In this document: piece by piece, positions 6,495-7,644 of the stretch
Position numbering within the stretch: position 1 is the first letter of the stretch
How the letters are laid out: every line of letters begins with the position of its first letter
Assembly: GCA_016284575.1 (NCBI GenBank)
Contig: JAEEPD010000033.1
Span: 1-7,644 of the forward strand
DNA: 7,644 bases
Direction of reading: 5' to 3'
Source of the DNA: Bacillota bacterium
GTDB lineage: Bacteria; Bacillota; Clostridia; Peptostreptococcales; Anaerovoracaceae
Position numbers and translations under genes: made by a program
Notes under the pieces: generated by a model
What the model saw: only the letters and a program-made list of their open reading frames with translations
The model's database searches: none
Told to the model about the DNA's origin: nothing

Positions 6495-6826
6495 CAGATT
6501 CCGAGTTCTACAAGCTTTTTAGCGCTGGCATAGACCGGTATGCCGCTCTCGAGAAGGGGGATCCCCTCCTCTTCGGCCTTGGCGATGACGTCCTCGGGAA
6601 GGTTGGCGTTCTCCGCGATTATAACGCAGGAGAACTCCCTTAGGACGGCCACCGCTATTACGTTCATGTGCACCTGGACGGTTATCCAGGCCTGATCCGG
6701 CTGTCCCTTGCCCATTACCCAGCTGAGAAGGTCGCCGCAGTAGGCGTCGACTATCTCTGTGTCGAGCCGGTCGCTTCCGGCCAGGCAGTTCCAGCCTGTC
6801 TCTTCTATCAATTGACGGACAGTCAT
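6494..6826 (-). CDS. Small DRTGG-domain protein
   Basis: This 110-residue soluble protein resembles the stand-alone DRTGG domains that also occur in HPr kinase N-termini and phosphotransacetylases; their biochemical role is not established, although ligand or nucleotide sensing has been suggested. Recognisable parts are the N-terminal helix MTVRQLIEETG, the core DAYCGDLLSWVMG (27-39), the strand AWITVQVHMNVIAVA (46-60), and the C-terminal KAEEEGIPLLESG (83-95) followed by a helix ending in LVELGI. No membrane segment or metal-binding cluster is seen. A GTG at 6835 would add three residues and overlap the previous gene by 8 bases. I prefer the ATG at 6826, one base after the previous stop (TAA-A-ATG), because it matches the usual family N-terminus and leaves a better distance to the purine-rich GAGAAAG. 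Its place between the sensory hydrogenase-like gene and the PHP gene is typical of clostridial hydrogenase loci. Confidence 0.78.
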   Translation of the reverse strand: MTVRQLIEETGWNCLAGSDRLDTEIVDAYCGDLLSWVMGKGQPDQAWITVQVHMNVIAVAVLREFSCVIIAENANLPEDVIAKAEEEGIPLLESGIPVYASAKKLVELGI

Positions 6827-6827
6827 T

Positions 6828-7644
6828 TTAATCACTTTCTCGCATGCTTTGAAGAATAATGCAGTCGCTCAGCTTCTTGTTGCCCTTGACTATCTCCTCG
6901 GCCATGATGCGGCAGGTCTGCATTCCGCAGGCGCTGCAGTCGTAGCCGGGCAGGTGCTCCAGCTGTTCGTTTATGCTGTTGAAGAAGGCCATCTTCTCGA
7001 TAAAGCTGAAGGTCTCGTCGTCCTCCAGGTTGAATTCGTCGGTGAAGAAGTCCTCTATCGGATAATCAGCCGGCTCCTTGCTGTTCTCGGAGATCAGAGC
7101 TCCTATGTTGTGGCGGGCTATGTAGCCGTTGCCCCAGAGCAGATGCCCTCCCACACAGCCGTTGAAGCAGGGGAAGAGGTGCAGCAGGGTGAAGGAATCG
7201 AAGATGCCGAACTCGGTCATGTCGAGTATCTCGCTGATCTTGTCGAAACCGTCGGCCACCAGGTGGTCCGGGGACAGAGGCATGAGCGTGGGGCTCGTAG
7301 CCTGGAGCCCTTCTCTGCAGAACGACACCGGAATCGAGCCTTCGTCCAGCTTTTCGCTGATCAGAGGCAGTATGTCCACCGACGCCAGGGCGTGATCCAC
7401 TTCATATTCGGGATTGCCGTAGGGATACTTGGCCAGCATGAGCTTGGCTTCGCATTCGGCGCAGTAGAATATCCCCACTTTTCCTTTGTCCTTATAGTCC
7501 TTGCGGGCCTGTTTTGCCGCTATTTCACTGGGGTAGTCCAGGGGGAGCAGGTGGTCCAGGAGCATGGGATAGTTTTCCTGGATGAGCCTGTTTATGACGG
7601 GGCAGTTGGACGCTATCACCGGAGTGTTGAGATTTTCTTCGGTG
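6828..7644 (-). CDS. Putative sensory [FeFe]-hydrogenase-like Fe-S protein (5' end beyond window)
   Basis: The frame is open to the right edge, so 271 C-terminal residues are seen; the GTG at 7619 is internal, not a start. It resembles the H-domain of HydS-type (group C/D) putative sensory hydrogenases. H-cluster motifs are degenerate but keep all four cubane cysteines: ASNCP (cysteine at visible residue 14, with Asn where enzymes have the proton-relay Cys), YCAECEAK (61 and 64; the second best matches the CxAK pattern) and FPCFNGCVGGHL (159 and 163) in place of CPGGC. A C-terminal FeS domain follows: PGYDCSACGMQTC (cysteines 236, 239, 244) plus C261, a [4Fe-4S] pattern. The protein stops soon after, without the PAS or SpoIIE-like domains that some relatives carry. 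N-terminal ferredoxin domains are expected outside the window. It is the most upstream gene seen in the operon and is nearly contiguous with the DRTGG gene. A sensing role is inferred from family and location; catalytic activity is unlikely to be high. Confidence 0.82.
   Translation of the reverse strand, partial: TEENLNTPVIASNCPVINRLIQENYPMLLDHLLPLDYPSEIAAKQARKDYKDKGKVGIFYCAECEAKLMLAKYPYGNPEYEVDHALASVDILPLISEKLDEGSIPVSFCREGLQATSPTLMPLSPDHLVADGFDKISEILDMTEFGIFDSFTLLHLFPCFNGCVGGHLLWGNGYIARHNIGALISENSKEPADYPIEDFFTDEFNLEDDETFSFIEKMAFFNSINEQLEHLPGYDCSACGMQTCRIMAEEIVKGNKKLSDCIILQSMRESD

Noticed and set aside
6828..7619. GTG at 7619 as a true start of the sensory hydrogenase-like gene
   Set aside because: The frame continues upstream without a stop to the window edge, and the codons before it (reading TEENLNTP) fit the conserved lead-in to the first H-cluster motif.
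1..7644. Mobile elements, CRISPR arrays, tRNA or rRNA genes
   Set aside because: No repeat arrays, transposase motifs, terminal inverted repeats or RNA gene signatures were seen; nearly all sequence is accounted for by the genes listed.

Overview
The window looks like a GC-rich, strictly anaerobic, fermentative member of the Clostridia (Firmicutes). This rests on an [FeFe]-hydrogenase operon of the clostridial NAD-linked type, strong GGGAGG/AGGAGG ribosome binding sites, and a clostridial-type MATE transporter. I cannot name a genus from sequence alone. Every supported gene lies on the minus strand, so the window reads biologically from base 7644 down to base 1.

From about 7644 to 5242 there is a block of four regulatory-looking genes. 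They are the C-terminal part of a putative sensory [FeFe]-hydrogenase-like protein (its start lies beyond the window), a small DRTGG-domain protein, a PHP-family metallophosphoesterase, and a stand-alone GHKL ATPase with no histidine-phosphotransfer domain. From 5245 to 1282 follow the structural genes: a small thioredoxin-like ferredoxin (HydD type), the NuoF-like NAD/FMN subunit hydB, and the catalytic subunit hydA. The reading frames overlap by 4 bases or less (the one larger overlap disappears with the preferred start of the DRTGG gene) or are separated by no more than 15 bases, so this is one polycistronic operon. It ends at a strong hairpin terminator at 1232-1265. Right behind that terminator a well-formed sigma-A promoter (TTGACA, 17-bp spacer, TAGAAT) drives a separate MATE efflux gene that runs off the left edge. 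No intergenic stretch exceeds about 105 bases.

HydA, HydB and the small ferredoxin should form most of a cytoplasmic NAD(P)H- and ferredoxin-linked hydrogenase that disposes of fermentation electrons as H2. The expected 24-kDa NuoE-like subunit HydC is not in the window. The upstream genes plausibly sense H2 or redox state and adjust the operon or enzyme; that is inference from gene order and domain content.

Points worth attention are the TSCSPGW variant of the first H-cluster motif in HydA, the missing hydC, the degenerate H-cluster motifs in the sensor-like protein, a ferredoxin with an incomplete cysteine set, and a change of codon usage at the regulatory/structural boundary.
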